Shown here: in pieces, positions 45,204 to 57,639 of the stretch | Numbering within the stretch: the first letter of the stretch is position 1 | Layout of the letters: every line of letters starts with the position of its first letter | Assembly (NCBI GenBank): GCA_963580455.1 | Contig: OY756957.1 | Location: forward strand, 7,755,001-7,819,000 | Direction: 5' to 3' | Length of the DNA stretch: 64,000 nucleotides | DNA from: Euonymus europaeus | Taxonomy: Eukaryota > Streptophyta > Magnoliopsida > Celastrales > Celastraceae | Program-made: the position numbers and the translations under genes | The notes under the pieces: generated by a model | Seen by the model: only the letters and a program-made list of their open reading frames with translations | Told to the model about the DNA's origin: nothing | The model's database searches: none

Positions 45204-45670
45204 AAGTAGATATGGCATCATATCGGATTCTCAAAATCCATATCCAATACTAAATAAAAATAATGTATCCATATGTGTATCCATATACTACGGATAAAAA
45301 ATTTAAATTCTTATTCTATCCATCAGATTTTGGATGTTCTCCATGGATATCAAATTTATCCATGTGACTCATATTTTGTTGCAAGCCTATGACACCAATT
45401 ACAATTTCATGATTCATGAATCTAGAAATATAAACCAAAGTCTTAAGTACAAATAATATCAAAAATCATCTAGCAACATATAAAGTTCTCTAGAACCAAA
45501 GTCTAAAGTCCAAAAAACATCACAAATCAAAATGTTTGCATCAACTGACAAATTCAAAATGAATCTCATCTTCAATAAAGTATGGTAAACCTCATTTTCA
45601 TGAAAGTTTGTGATAATGCTATCATTTGTCACATGTAATATCGGATTCTACAATTATAAAAAACAACAAC
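45204..45670. mobile_element. Partial inverted copy of the 12.5-kb hAT-like element
   Basis: The reverse complement of 12990-13420 matches here block by block: AAATCCATATCCAATACTAA, CATGATTCATGAATCTAGAA, ACCTCATTTTCATGAAAGTT and others. The copy ends near the left TIR of the hAT element at 45732, which may have inserted into it. Confidence 0.85.
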
Positions 45671-46383
45671 TTAATGTTTGAATACTTAAATTGCAATATG
45701 AATTAAAATTTATTAGTTATAAAAGTTAATATAGGGGTGTTCGCGGTCGGTTTTTAAGATTATTAAATACAAAACCAGCACGGTCGGCTTTTACACAAAT
45801 CGTAATCGAAAACCAACCAATGATAAATTTGATATTAATAAAATCGACCAATCGGTTTAGGTCGGTTTTCGGTTTTTTATAAAATACTTCACCTAGAAGC
45901 TACAATTACATTCATAAATTCATACTACAACAGAAAATGAGAAGCAAAAAAAAAATTATTTCTTAAATTCAGTTTGACATAACCTTTCTAAATAAAATAG
46001 GCTTTGAACCTGACAGATGAACCAATTACGATAAAATTCAGTTTCACAAAAATGACTACAATAGTCAATCACAAAATGACTAACAACCTAGGAGTGGTAG
46101 TATCATTGTATTTGCACTGTAACAGAAGCCTAAGTTAAACAAAATGACTAGCTCTAGCAGACATCAGTGGACCAGTGATAGTATCAGTGCAAATAATCCA
46201 TGGCATCCAAGAAAGCAAAATAGAAACTCACAAATGAAATCAAAGGTTTGACGTGCATGATTTTTTGCACTAACTAGCATTTGCATTTTCCTCGATGACA
46301 TTTTCCCCCATTTTTAATCTCCCAATTTTTTCATGAATCTCTGCAATAAACAAGTAGTCAAGTATGAATAATATATAATAAGG

Positions 46384-48478
46384 CTATAAGTTACATAAAA
46401 AAATGAAAGCATATGAAATTATACCACCTTCAAGCTTTTCGTAATCTTCAATTTGATCCATAGCTTCTCGAAGACTGATTGGAGATGAACGAATCCAATT
46501 TTGGGTGTAAATTAGGGCCTCAACTGTAGAAGGATGTAAAGAACTACGAAATGGATCGATAACTCGTCCCGCCGTGCTAAATGTTGATTCGGAAGCCACT
46601 GTAGACACGGGAATCGCAAGGACATCTCTTGCAACTAAAGAAAGCACCTGGTATCTACTTCCATTCTTCTTCCACCATAAAAGTATATCAAAATCATATT
46701 TGTCATCTTCCAAACTCTCTCCCAAATATCGATCAATTTCGGATTTACTTTCCAAAGATTGTGAATCTTTCAAATGTTTATGAAAACTCGCCAATCTCGC
46801 TGCCTTCATATCCTTAGGCAGAGAATCATTGCTTCCCATGCTATTTAATTGACTCCTTTTCTCTTGTGTGTTACTAATTCCATCTATTTTCACATACGCA
46901 CCATATAGATGAGTAAAAGAATCTTTAACCTTTTCTGTCAAACCAGGAACTGAATTGAAAGAAAATTCAATCGTCTTTAATTTGTATCGAGGATCAAGAA
47001 CAAATGCAATAAATAATAGACAGTTCATATGATCAATATTGCCCCAGTACTTTTTAAACTTAGCCATCCTATTCACAGCCACATTTCTCAACATTTCATT
47101 ACTCAAAATACAATCAGACTCAATAGTGTCTTGAATCGTTAACAACTCCATAATAAAACCATTAGCTGTGACATGTTGAGACCCTGAAAAATGCAAAGTG
47201 GCATCATAATTGTTTTTGAGCAACTTCACAAATAACCTTACTTTCTCCCAATCATCACTAGTAGGAATCCCAAAAGTAATCCTTCTCCCTCCATCACCAC
47301 CCACATCTTCCATTGATGAACGTAAAAAGTTTGAATCTTCCTCCTCTAATCGTTCAAAGGCCTTTTGATATTTTTCAGCCCTACCTAACATCTCATAAGT
47401 GTAATTCCATCTTGTAGCCACATCTAACACAACTTGATGTTTATAAGGCAACTTTTCTTTCTCAGCACACAACTTAAATGTCTTCAACCTTTGGGGAGAG
47501 GATCTAACATATTTAACTGCATTCCTAACCTTGATAATGCACTCATTCATATCTTTCAATCCATCACTAACAATAAGATTTAAAATATGTGCACAACATC
47601 TCAAATGTAAAAAGTCATACTGCAAAATAGTCTCATTTCTATTTTGTGTCTTCTTCTTTAAGAAATCAATGACCAAGCTATTAGAACTTGTATTGTCAAC
47701 AGTAAGAGTTAAGATCTTATCTATCCCCCATTCAAGCAAACATGTTTCTACACCTTTACCACGTGTGGATCCCTTATGATTCTCAACAAGACAAAAATTA
47801 AGAATTCTCTTGTGCATTTTCCAATTGTTGTCAATGAAATGTGCGGTAAGGCACATGTAATTCAAATTTTGTACAGAAGTCCAAGTGTCTGTAGTAAGAC
47901 AAACACGCTGCCCTTTAAGGGATTTTTTCATCTTTAGCTTTTCCTGCACATAACAATCAACACATTCCCAGGACATGGTAATACGACCAGGCATATTTGT
48001 CCATTTAGGACAAATTTCACGAACAAACTCTTGAAACCCCTCTCCCTCTACAAATCTGAAAGGCAACTCATCCTTTATAAGCATACGAGCTAAGGATTTT
48101 TTTAGCTCTTAAAGGACAAAATTGTGAAAGAGATCGGAGTGTCTCACCCGGTTTTAGAGGCTGAAAATTCAAAGTAGTTTGACCCTTATCCAATTCATTA
48201 TCTTTTACAGTAAAAGGATTTTCTGGAGATAAGCAAACATTGACCAAATGGTTTGACAAAGATGTGGTACCATTTTGTTTAGAATCAGCAACATAACTCT
48301 TACCACAAAAATTGCATATTGCCCTACGTTTGCCAATTACTTTTTCAGGCACAGTAAAATGATCCCAAACCCAAGATCTTTTAATATAAATCTCTTTATG
48401 TGGAGGTTTACCAACTTTTGAGGCAAAATCTTCTACATCTTCAGTTGGATTTGGACCATTTGGTGGTTCTTCACTCAT
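46384..48478 (-). pseudogene. hAT (BED zinc finger, RICESLEEPER-like) transposase with one frameshift
   Basis: The frame starts MSEEPPNGPNP at 48478. The BED zinc finger is intact (SWVWDHFT, then CNFCGKSYV and LSNHLVNVC). At about 48103-48109 a run of seven A shifts the frame; six A would keep it open into the second part (48084-46384). That part has CLTTDTWTS, LTVDNTSSNS, CAHILNLIV, VLDVATRWNYTYEML and a complete hAT dimerisation domain (FDILLWWKKN, VSTVASESTFSTAGRVID, ALIYTQNWI). Total length near 698 codons is normal for this family. Apart from the one-base change the gene looks whole. Related host genes (DAYSLEEPER, RICESLEEPER) are domesticated, but TIR-like ends here favour a transposon. 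Confidence 0.88.
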
Positions 48479-48639
48479 CTCTCAAAAGTCCAAGTAAATT
48501 CCAAATAACAATCAATAGGAGGTGAGAATATAACCTGAATCAAGCCAAAGAGACGTCGAGAATTGGAGACTGAGGCAGAGATGAATTCGCGAAGGGAAGA
48601 GAGTTAGGACAGTGACAGACTTCTACCTTCATCAATGGC

Positions 48640-48720
48640 TGCTAATTTCTCAAGTCAGTAATGTATATGTTGAATCTTGTAATTGTATCATGCAACTTGC
48701 AAGTTGCAAGTTGCAACAAT
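48640..48720. repeat. Short tandem CAAGTTG repeat
   Basis: TGCAACTTGCAAGTTGCAAG then TTGCAAC, at about 48688-48717, inside the hAT element's right part. Confidence 0.9.
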
Positions 48721-49164
48721 GCCCTAGTTTTATTGGGAATGGGCTTATGCAACAATTAAAAAAATGTTGGTGGGCTACTACTTTGGGCCTTCGACTTAAG
48801 AGTAAAACTACAATTGGGCTTCCATTTAAGTCCAATTAAAATATTCGGTCGGTTTGGGTTAACCGAAACACTTGTTATATGAAAGTACTAACCGACTGTT
48901 TTTTATTTACAAAACATGCAAATTGATCGAATGTAAAATATTGGAACATAAAAAACCGACCAAACAGTCGGGGTGGTCGGTCGATTGGGTGACCACGGTT
49001 TTTTTTAATAGCCCTACAATCCACAATAATCCCATCGACAGCTAAATCAACATAGTTATTAGATAAGTTATTACCTACATTTTAGAGAGAAATAATATCC
49101 ACTTCACTTGTGAAACCTATTTAACTTGATTCTTTTCCAATTTAAAAACCTTTTATCCAGTATT

Positions 49165-49640
49165 AGGGCCATTAATCTTGGTAAATTGTTACAGAGCAAC
49201 CGGTTGAGATTTTTTTTTGGTGTCCTACCAAAAAATACTTTCTATCCAATAAACCTTTTTCCATTTAATAAACCTCAATAGTCATTTTCCTGTACACCCT
49301 CCCTATAACAGTTATACCAGGTTCATAAAATATTTTACTTTACTTGTACCATTTATGTCATGAAGAGCAATGCATAATATAAAGTGAGCAGCAACTAGTA
49401 CCTCAACACATCATAACATAACATGGCAGTTCACTTTTCACCAATATTGAATCAAGAACGATATTAGTCTCATACCATTATAACATTAATATATATATAT
49501 ATATATATTAGTATCCAAAATTCATCAAATACACTATCTCGTGACATAGTTGAGTATTACTTATCGTAGCGTGTTTTCCCTAAATCTCGATAGTTTTGGT
49601 ATGAATCGAGTCTGTCCATCTCAACAAGGTCTGGTCGACC
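49165..49640. mobile_element. Gypsy LTR remnant related to the 15-17 kb solo LTR
   Basis: It shares with 15840-16350 the blocks TTACAGAGCAACCGGT, TACACCCTCCCT and AGTACCTCAA, and a final stretch GTTGAGTATTACTTA. It is in the same orientation and diverged. Its ends are lost. A (TA)n run is at 49490-49508. Confidence 0.7.
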
Positions 49641-52600
49641 CAATTGCAACTTCTTCTCCAACTTGCAAGTCTAGTTTATCTGTAGGGTATCATTATCAGT
49701 TCACGATCGACGGAGGTGCAGTGGAGCCCAAAACTGGCATGAATCTATAAAGGGTGATGCGAGGAGCATAACAAGGTCCTCAACCTCCACCATCTCTTGG
49801 TCTTTTATTTCTATTATCACCTTCTGGTTTTCCCCCCATGTTTAGTCCAAGACGGAGGAATCAATAGTCAAAGGTGAAGCATTGTTGTAAAGGTGAGTTG
49901 TGTGCTAGATGAGAATCTGACTCCTTGTTTATGTTGACTGATCTCCTACTAAACAGAACTTTGGTTGTGAGATGGTATTGTACGCTAATTGTAAAGTGGA
50001 TCCTCTAGAAAGTTGTAATCATCTCCTCTCATTTTAATTTTTCATCAGTTTTGACTCCTAATTTTGTTATAGCCATTTTGTGGCATGTTTGAGCTAAGCT
50101 TCTGAGATAGCTACAATTTTTTTTAGTTTCTTGGACAAGATTTACATTTAGGTAATAGATTGAAGATTGGATAACTCAGTTGGACAACTAGACAAGAGCA
50201 ATGAAATGAATGACAAAGGTGTAACATGGAAGGAGGTAGGCTTACAGACATATCAAACTGAAGTGTAGGATATCTGGTGGAAGCATTCTCATGTATTTGT
50301 ATAATTGTTGTACCATCATCATCTGAACCTTTATTCTAAAAGTTTGAGATTGGCTACATGAGTTTATGAGAAAAATCAACTGGAGTACATTGCATGTATT
50401 TGTTTTCACCATTAATTTTTATCTTGGATCTTACATTCATGAACTCCTTATTAGTTTGAACTGGGCATTATTTATTTTTTGGTTTTTGACCATGCTTTAC
50501 TAGTAAAATATGTCTTTTGACAAGTCTTCAATTATTATCAAGGATTTCTTGTGCTTCCAAACATATGCTGTCTTATGTAACGTTGTTGTTTACGATGTGG
50601 TAACGTTTTTCCAAGACGTGGATTTTCTAGTTATAATTCCCTATAGAAGTTAAAAAATAGTATCCATAAAACACTTTCCTTTTCCCTTTTACTTTCTTTT
50701 TCCCTATTACAGAAACAACTTCATGATGTGGAGGTAAATGCTTGCGTGTGAATATACTTGTGGGTGGAGAAAGGTGTAGTATGAGAATTTTAAGCTTTAT
50801 GTATGTTTAGATTTTTTTATATTAGTTTGAAATGGTAATGTCTTAGATCATTGATGATTAGTTTTACACATCTACTCTACCCTGACAAAGATAGAGGTAA
50901 TAAAGAATGATACAAATGTGTAAGGGTTAGGGTCCTTAGGGGCGACTACCTGTAGCCACAGTTGGATTGGAAGAAAAATGATTGTTGGTTGTAAAGAATT
51001 GGATGAAGAATAAAGCTCAGTCAGTCTGTAGGCTTAGTGCCTTACTAGTGTTGACCTCAAATATAGTTTGTGATCATTGGGTTTTTTTTTTCCTTTGTTG
51101 AAGTGGTCAGGTACCAAGAACTATTGGTTTTTACATTTTGTCCAATTTGGAAAATTTGAAAACAGCCAGAATTTGGTTTGGAAATAACTAGATTTGCAAA
51201 CTATGAAGGAATCAAAAAGGAAGGTCGATCTGCCTAACTTCCTAGAACATGACTGAGTAAAATTTTTGTTCTTCTAGTTTTGCGTAGTTTGTAATGCACA
51301 CACAATAAGATATTTGATGGAAAGATTTTAAGCTTCTTTGTCATGAAGGGTTGTCCCAGTCTGGGTTTATTACGATTTATGAATTACTTGTTTAGTAATC
51401 CAATGCAAGTTTGATGGACATATGTTCTTGACCATTACGTTCATTCCATAGACTTATTTCGCTCTTCCACGGACCCTAAAATGGCCAATGCCTTGACCCA
51501 AAAGTTCAATAGATCTCACCTCTATAGGCAGGCAATGTTTCATTCCTCATTGGGACATAACTTGATGAACTAGTGCAAGAATGAGGGTGCCAATTGTGCA
51601 ATTGACCAAGGCCCTACCCTTTCTAAGTTTTTTGAATGCTCCTTGAACTTCTTAACTATTTTTGGCCATACAGTTTTCTCCACAATGACAAAAATGTGTA
51701 TTTCCAACCTCGATAGTGAACATTGATCAATAAGCCTCCTTTCTTGATGAAGTAGGCCTCCTTTGGGTTGAAGCACAACTCATATTGAACAAATAGTCAA
51801 GTATACATACTAACACTAAAAAAAGTCCAACAAATGATTTGCAAGTAACTCAAAAATATCGAGTTCATTTACACATGAACCTAAAGGGCATGACTATAGT
51901 GGTAGGCTTTTATGAAAAGAAAATCAATTTGTACACTATCCGCAGGTGGAGACATCTAATCCGTTTAAAACCCAAAAATTGATATTGGAGGATAATAATA
52001 TCCTCTATGTTTTTCTTTTGGTCTCAAATTTGTTGATTTGGAGGTTTTATAAGGCCTAAACCAATAAAGAAATACCAATTTTAAGTTTTAACCCACTAAA
52101 GGTCCTAAAATCTTATTTTCATACTCCATATGTTGTAATGGAGAATTACAATGAAATGTTGAACTGGGAGGTTTTAGAAGGTTTTTTCTTGGGCCTCGCC
52201 AATTTAAAACTCATCATCTGAAATTTTAACTATACATTTCTCTTCATAAATATGCTCTCTCATTCGGTTCAAAAATTTTTAAATTTATCACCTTACCAAT
52301 CAAAAGAAACGATTTGTGCACTTCACATTGTATTTTTGATGTTTTTTTTAATGTAGAGGAACTGGGATGGAGATTCGAACTCACTCCTTATTAAAAATGT
52401 TGATCCGTACATGCAGGTTTACTTGTGTATTAAAAATATCGATCCTTACATGCATGCAGGTTTACTTATGTATTTTTTATAGTTAGAAGCATATACTAAC
52501 ACCCAATTTAAGCGTTGTCGTTGAAGTTGCTTTAGCCTTTAAGCATCCTTTTCGTCTCCTGTGGACAATCTTTTTTCCTCAAAAAAGAAACCAATGACAA

Positions 52601-54400
52601 GTGAATGCCTGAATTGGGGCAAAGATTCTTTAACAAACCCACGTAATAAAATATTTGTGGGTTTCTTTTCTTTTGATTGGTCAAGTGGGCAAGTTGCAAG
52701 CCCATCCATTGGTCTCCTAAGAGGCAGGTCGCTTTCCCATGACTTTCTTTGTCATGGGATGGGGATAATAATCAATAATACCCCCACTCTTCACATGGTC
52801 CACTCTGCATCCTATCAAAAGTTCTCCACCAATCTGTGACTTTAAAGTTTAAACTCATATGACCCACCGCCAATCCTTTTGCTAATTCTTTCACATCCGT
52901 CCAAATAAGAAATTTCAATGCACATTCAAGAACAATTAAAAAATAAAAAGGGCTTTTAAAAGGAATCGGGTTATATCATGATTGCATACTTTTTTCCCTG
53001 GAAAACACTCGTCGAGATTGCGCTAGCAATTGTGCCAAAATCCATCCATTCCTCCCAACTCCCATTCACAACAATCATATTATCCGTCTTGAATTTTAAC
53101 CAACTCCGTAAATACATCAAACTGGATGATTTCGTTCTTTTGGACCATTTCTCTTAACATCCCATAGGTTTAAAAAAATTATTATTATAGAGTGAGGACG
53201 ACTTGTCATTATATATAATATTAATATTGAATCCTCACATCTTTTCAACATCACAAGATAAGCAATTTGATCCATAACTTGCCTAACATTGAAGTAATCT
53301 AGATTGTGTATTCTAACAATATAGAAGTTGATATGAAGATGTTAACAGTATATATGTTATACATATAGATATACGCCAAACAAGACCTGGCTCATTAATC
53401 ATAATCAATCATTCAGTAAGCCCGATGAAATAGAAAGGAAAATCAAAGGCTAAAATATTGATGTCCCTACAGGAATACCTCTATCCCAAGCGACATAGAT
53501 GATGACAGCAATGGTTGTATCAATACATAATCATCAAGTGCATATGATTAAGATGGAGGTTACTGATAGAAGAAGAAGACGACCCAATTAAGCAGAAAGG
53601 AAACAGAAGACTCTAAAAAGAGAGTAAGAGAAAACCTTAAGATCTAAAAAAAATTGTTGGCAGGCACCATTTCTGCAAAAACAACTACTTTTTTTAACAT
53701 ATAGCTTCGAAAGGAAAGACCAATACCAGAACTTTACTGTAAATATAGAGCTTCCCAAGGAGTTCCACAGGCCTCTACCTGACGAAAGTCTTGTAGTATA
53801 TGACTATTTATAGACATTAGAGGCTAAAGTGAGTGATTAATATCTGAAAATTCCAGCCCCACTAACACAGCGAATCTTTCTTGGCCCTTGGGGAGCAAAA
53901 GACAGAGAGCAAAGTCTGACGGTCTGGGCCTCCCGGGGACTCTTACCAATTACCATAAAGTAGACAGGGTCAAAAGTGATAGAATATATTATCATAATTA
54001 CTTCATATATAGTCTGTTAAACCAATATTACCAACTTTTTTTTTTAAACACAAAGTTACAATTGTTCTTTCATGTGGTGTGAATATATGCGAGAGAGAAG
54101 TGAACCCCATAAGAAAAAACATAAGGAAAAAAGAAGGGTTCATTTCAGTTTCAGTCAACTCTAATTCTTCAAATCACATTGGTGAGAGCTAATGGAATTC
54201 ATAAGGATAAAAGCTCTGTCAAATACTTAAAAGGCCGTTAGATTCTCAACATTCAACACCAACAAATAAAAAAAAGGCGATAAGATTCCAACAGAGTTAA
54301 AAGATGAGCTTGACATATGATGCTGCTTTTCCTCTTTTTGTTAATATGAAAGCAAAATATCTTTACTTAGAAGTTGTGCAATTCGACAGAGACAGAATTG
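49641..54400. other. Long intergenic region without recognised genes
   Basis: I see no exon structure or conserved motif here. Open frames are short and AT-driven. The minus-strand frame at 51570-51776 resembles a decayed retroelement piece but could not be placed. Two near-identical blocks (ATCCxTACATGCxxGTTTACTT at about 52404 and 52442) form a small direct repeat. The last few hundred bases before 54692 likely hold the PYL gene's 3' UTR. Confidence 0.4.
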
Positions 54401-54691
54401 GGTTTTTACATAATCAAGAACAAAATGTATGAAGATAGGATTTTTCCCCGTTTAATCCATCCACGTTCACAGAACCAGTAAGACAAAAAATAAATACAAA
54501 TTTGAAAGAACTTGCAACTTTTTCTAGCACCCAACAGTAGAAGTATAAATCTTCATCTTCAAAACAACCAGAAAAGGATATCAGTATCCACAATCTCAAA
54601 CTTATCTGTACTCACAAAAAGGTAAGAGGAAGGAATGCAGAGAGAAAAAAGATGGTCTTTAACAAAAGAACTCGTTTTTCAATTTTTGGTG

Positions 54692-55342
54692 TTAAACAGA
54701 CTGTGATTTACCTTCACCATCACACACCATCCCTTGAGAAACAGTCGCCAGCTTCTGCAGGTTCAACTTAACGACGGTATCCGCGAACAGACGCGTGTCC
54801 TCCTCAGAATTGCCCTCGGGCACATCAACGACGTACGATTCCAAAACAACGGTCCAGATCCTTCCGTCACTCACGACCATATGCGCTGTCGTCACCGAGC
54901 TATAGTTCCTCAGCCTATGATCCCCTCCAATGATACTGAACCCGGTCACGTGCCTATCATCGTCCAATATATCCAGCCTCTCCGTACTGGTCGCAGCCGG
55001 TAACCCGGAGATCACGTTCACATCCCTCGTGCAGCCCACCGTCATTTCAAAACCCTCCTTCACGGAGCAGCTCTTGATGAAGTGCTTGTAGGCCTGCGGG
55101 TTATCGAAACGACGCAGTATTGACCAGACCACGTCGATCGGGGAGTCGATTCGTTGAGCTAGAAGAGAAGAGCATTTTCCCGGGCCGATTCGGTAGGTGT
55201 GGAACTCGACGACGAGTGGCTTTAACTCTTCGAACCCAGCCTGAGTCAAGCCGTGTGGGACTGTGAGGTGATGGCTTGTGAAGGCCTCTTCCGATTCTTG
55301 GGCTGGCTCTGCTGCCATTGTGGCCTCGCCTTTCTCCATCAA
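54692..55342 (-). CDS. PYL1-like: Abscisic acid receptor, PYR1/PYL1-type (216 aa, intronless)
   Basis: A START-like ABA receptor encoded by one exon, as for PYR1 and PYL1 of Arabidopsis. Residues matching the known ABA pocket are present: Lys86 in AYKHFIK (PYR1 Lys59), gate loop SGLPA at 112-116, Glu121, latch HRL at 142-144, Tyr147, Ser149, Glu168 and Asn194. The subgroup call rests on FHTYRIGPGKCSSLLAQRI, CTRDVNVISG and VPEGNSEEDTRLFADTVVKL. His87 is at the PYR1 His60 position, so it may be dimeric like PYR1. Just before the latch, GGDH replaces the usual GGEH, a mild change. ABA binding closes the gate and latch so the receptor inhibits clade A PP2C phosphatases. The gene is GC-richer than its surroundings. 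Met2 and Met9 are alternative starts. No signal peptide is present. Confidence 0.96.
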   Translation of the reverse strand: MMEKGEATMAAEPAQESEEAFTSHHLTVPHGLTQAGFEELKPLVVEFHTYRIGPGKCSSLLAQRIDSPIDVVWSILRRFDNPQAYKHFIKSCSVKEGFEMTVGCTRDVNVISGLPAATSTERLDILDDDRHVTGFSIIGGDHRLRNYSSVTTAHMVVSDGRIWTVVLESYVVDVPEGNSEEDTRLFADTVVKLNLQKLATVSQGMVCDGEGKSQSV

Positions 55343-55880
55343 AGCGAGAGAAGAGAGACAGGAGACTTATAGAGCAGATATGGTGAAGGACTGAGGGTAA
55401 AATAGTAAATTCAAAATTTAAATAAATTATATGATATTATTATTGGGGAATTTTTAATATAAAAAATGGATGTGTTCTTTTCTCTCACTTGAATTTGTTG
55501 TTTTGGGTGTAGGAAAGGCGTCAACAGAGTGATGAGGACAGTTGGGTGAAGGTCTGAGCCTCTGAGCTTCACTTGGGTTTAATCTGGTTAATTTAAGTAG
55601 CAAAAACCAATTTGGGTTCAGAGTTTTTTTTTTATTTGTTACTATTAGTTCTATAATTTACTGCTACTTTAGCTGCTTGATTGTAATTTGGATGTAGTTT
55701 TGAATGACATACATATTACCATTTTGAAGATGAGAGTGTGGGTCCAGGGCATTGCACGTCTGGTTCCAGCTAAGCATTCAGCAAACTCTTTTTTTCTCAA
55801 TTTATAAATATATACAGCATCACCAAAATAATCTCAACCCACAAATCCTCTTCTAAGTTTTGTTATAATCCTCTTCCTTC
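55343..55880. promoter_or_regulatory. Upstream region of the PYL gene
   Basis: On the minus strand a TATAAG motif lies about 30 bases before the start codon, followed by a CT-rich leader (GTCTCTCTTCTCTCGC). No ABRE core was picked out. The region ends at the large palindrome. Confidence 0.4.
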
Positions 55881-55881
55881 G

Positions 55882-56579
55882 TTGCTGACGTGGCCGTTAG
55901 TTCGATGCCGTGTAATTTTTAGCCGTTTAGAAATATGGCAAATGAGCCCTTATACTCTAAAAAATGGGGCAAATGAGCTCCTATATCTTGAAAAATGGAT
56001 CAAGTAAACCCCCAAAGTTATGGAAAATTGTTCAATAACAACATTTTTAGTTTCTATTAGAGGGTTAATACGGATCGTGGGAGGACCTTTGCATCTTTAA
56101 AATCGGTACACCAAAATTGTTAAAAATAATTTTGGAAAAAAATCATAATATAGTATTTAGCATAATAACATGGATTTCCCAAGAGCCAAACAAATTTTAA
56201 ATGCCCCATTAGCGTGGGCCTTCTCAAGATTCAAAATAATTTGCGATGTATCATTTTATGGTTAATTATGCTAAATATTATATATTATGATTTTTTTTCA
56301 AAATTATTATTAACAATTTTGGTGCACCGATTTTAAAGATGCAAAGGTCCTCCCACGATCCGTATTAACCCTTTAATAGTAACTAAAATGTTGTTATTAG
56401 AAAATAGAAACTAAAATGTTGTTATTGAACAATTTTTCATAACTTTGGGGGTTTACTTGACCCATTTTTCAAGGTATAGGGGTTCATTTGCCCTATTTTT
56501 CAGAGTACAAGGGCTCATTTGCCCAGTTTCTAAACGGATAAAAATTACACGTCATCGAACTAACGGCCACGTTAGCAAT
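55882..56579. repeat. Large inverted repeat (foldback), arms of about 290-320 bases
   Basis: The left arm 55882-56170 and right arm 56260-56579 are reverse complements with few mismatches. TGGCCGTTAGTTCGATG pairs with CATCGAACTAACGGCCA, and GGATCGTGGGAGGACCTTTG with CAAAGGTCCTCCCACGATCC. The loop is about 90 bases. The right arm has an extra 30-base duplication (AACTAAAATGTTGTTATT twice). Beyond the right arm the repeat continues to about 56690 and matches 36920-37045. A transcript across it would fold into a long hairpin. Confidence 0.93.
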
Positions 56580-56976
56580 ATTTAACGGAAATTGGCTTGA
56601 GGGGCTAACGTGGCCCATTCTTATAAGTTGAGGGGTCATTTTGGCCCGAAAAAAAATTTAAGGGCCAAAACGCAAAGTTTGGGGGCTTTTTCGATACTTA
56701 TTCCTATAATCTAACATCAAAGTTGACTCTTTTTTCTTTTTCTTTTTTCCTTCATAGCATACACTACTCATCCAAAAATTGAAATGTCATTTTAGCTGAA
56801 TCGAGAGTTTTGGAGTTCGATTCTTATCGGGAATAGAATTCCTGTAACTACACGGAAGACAAACATGTTCATGTCAATTTAAAGGAAAACTGATGAGACA
56901 TATTGATGTCGAATTCTTGTTTTAGTGCTTAATTTGTGTTTTCGAACCCACCCAATCATGTCATTCTAAAATTTTG

Positions 56977-57011
<35 letters not shown>

Positions 57012-57225
57012 TGGGTATTAGGTAACCCACTCATAAATGCCCATACTAATTTCAGTGAGACTTGAAAGCCAACTCTCGTTGATGCCCACTACATATATAG
57101 TATTATAATGAAAAGAACATATAAAAAGTTTCTTGCTCAATGGATAGTCTAGATACCCTCATGTATTTTTTTATGGGATTTTGGCTTCTTATGGTGTGTA
57201 TATATATATATATATACATACATAT
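56977..57225. repeat. (AT)n microsatellites
   Basis: An AT run at about 56981-57008 and a (TA)n run with TACATACATA at about 57199-57227. Confidence 0.95.
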
Positions 57226-57639
57226 AATATGGCACTAGTTTGATGGCTTTGGTTTTGAAGGCTAGGCAATAGATATAATAGAGGGTTCATTTCCATTTTC
57301 CCAAATGAGTAATTGAGTCTATGTTGAAGATATGCAACTTGATCTAACAATGAGCCTTCCTTTGAAGTAAACTGCCACTGTAATAAAATATGTTATTCCA
57401 TTATATTATACAATGAAATAAATTATGGAATCCCATGAGATATAACTCCATGGGATATAAAACGGAGTTGTGCTGGCTCCACCTGGCCGAGCCAGAACTC
57501 TCTTGAAAACAGTAAAAACATGTCAACATACTTTTGATAATTAAGCACAATGAAAGCTATATGATCCAATGTGGAGACAAGAGGCATGGAGGAGGACTGA
57601 GTTGAGGTTGCTCTTTGATGATCTTCCGTATTTTGTTGG

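Larger units (their letters stand above)
45732..49016 (-). mobile_element. hAT transposon, near full length
   Basis: The left end TAGGGGTGTTCGCGGTCGG and the right end on the other strand, TAGGGCTATTAAAAAAAACC, are hAT-like, and CGGTCGGTTTT blocks recur near both ends. A transposase gene fills the middle. The 8-bp neighbours (agttaata and caatccac) do not match, so one end may be misplaced or the flank rearranged. Confidence 0.7.

Noticed and set aside
54734..55003. Plus-strand frame opposite the PYL gene
   Set aside because: It is a shadow of the PYL coding strand in a GC-richer region.
56780..56860. Possible tRNA or SINE B box (GAGTTCGATTC)
   Set aside because: No matching A box at a proper distance and no cloverleaf could be drawn.
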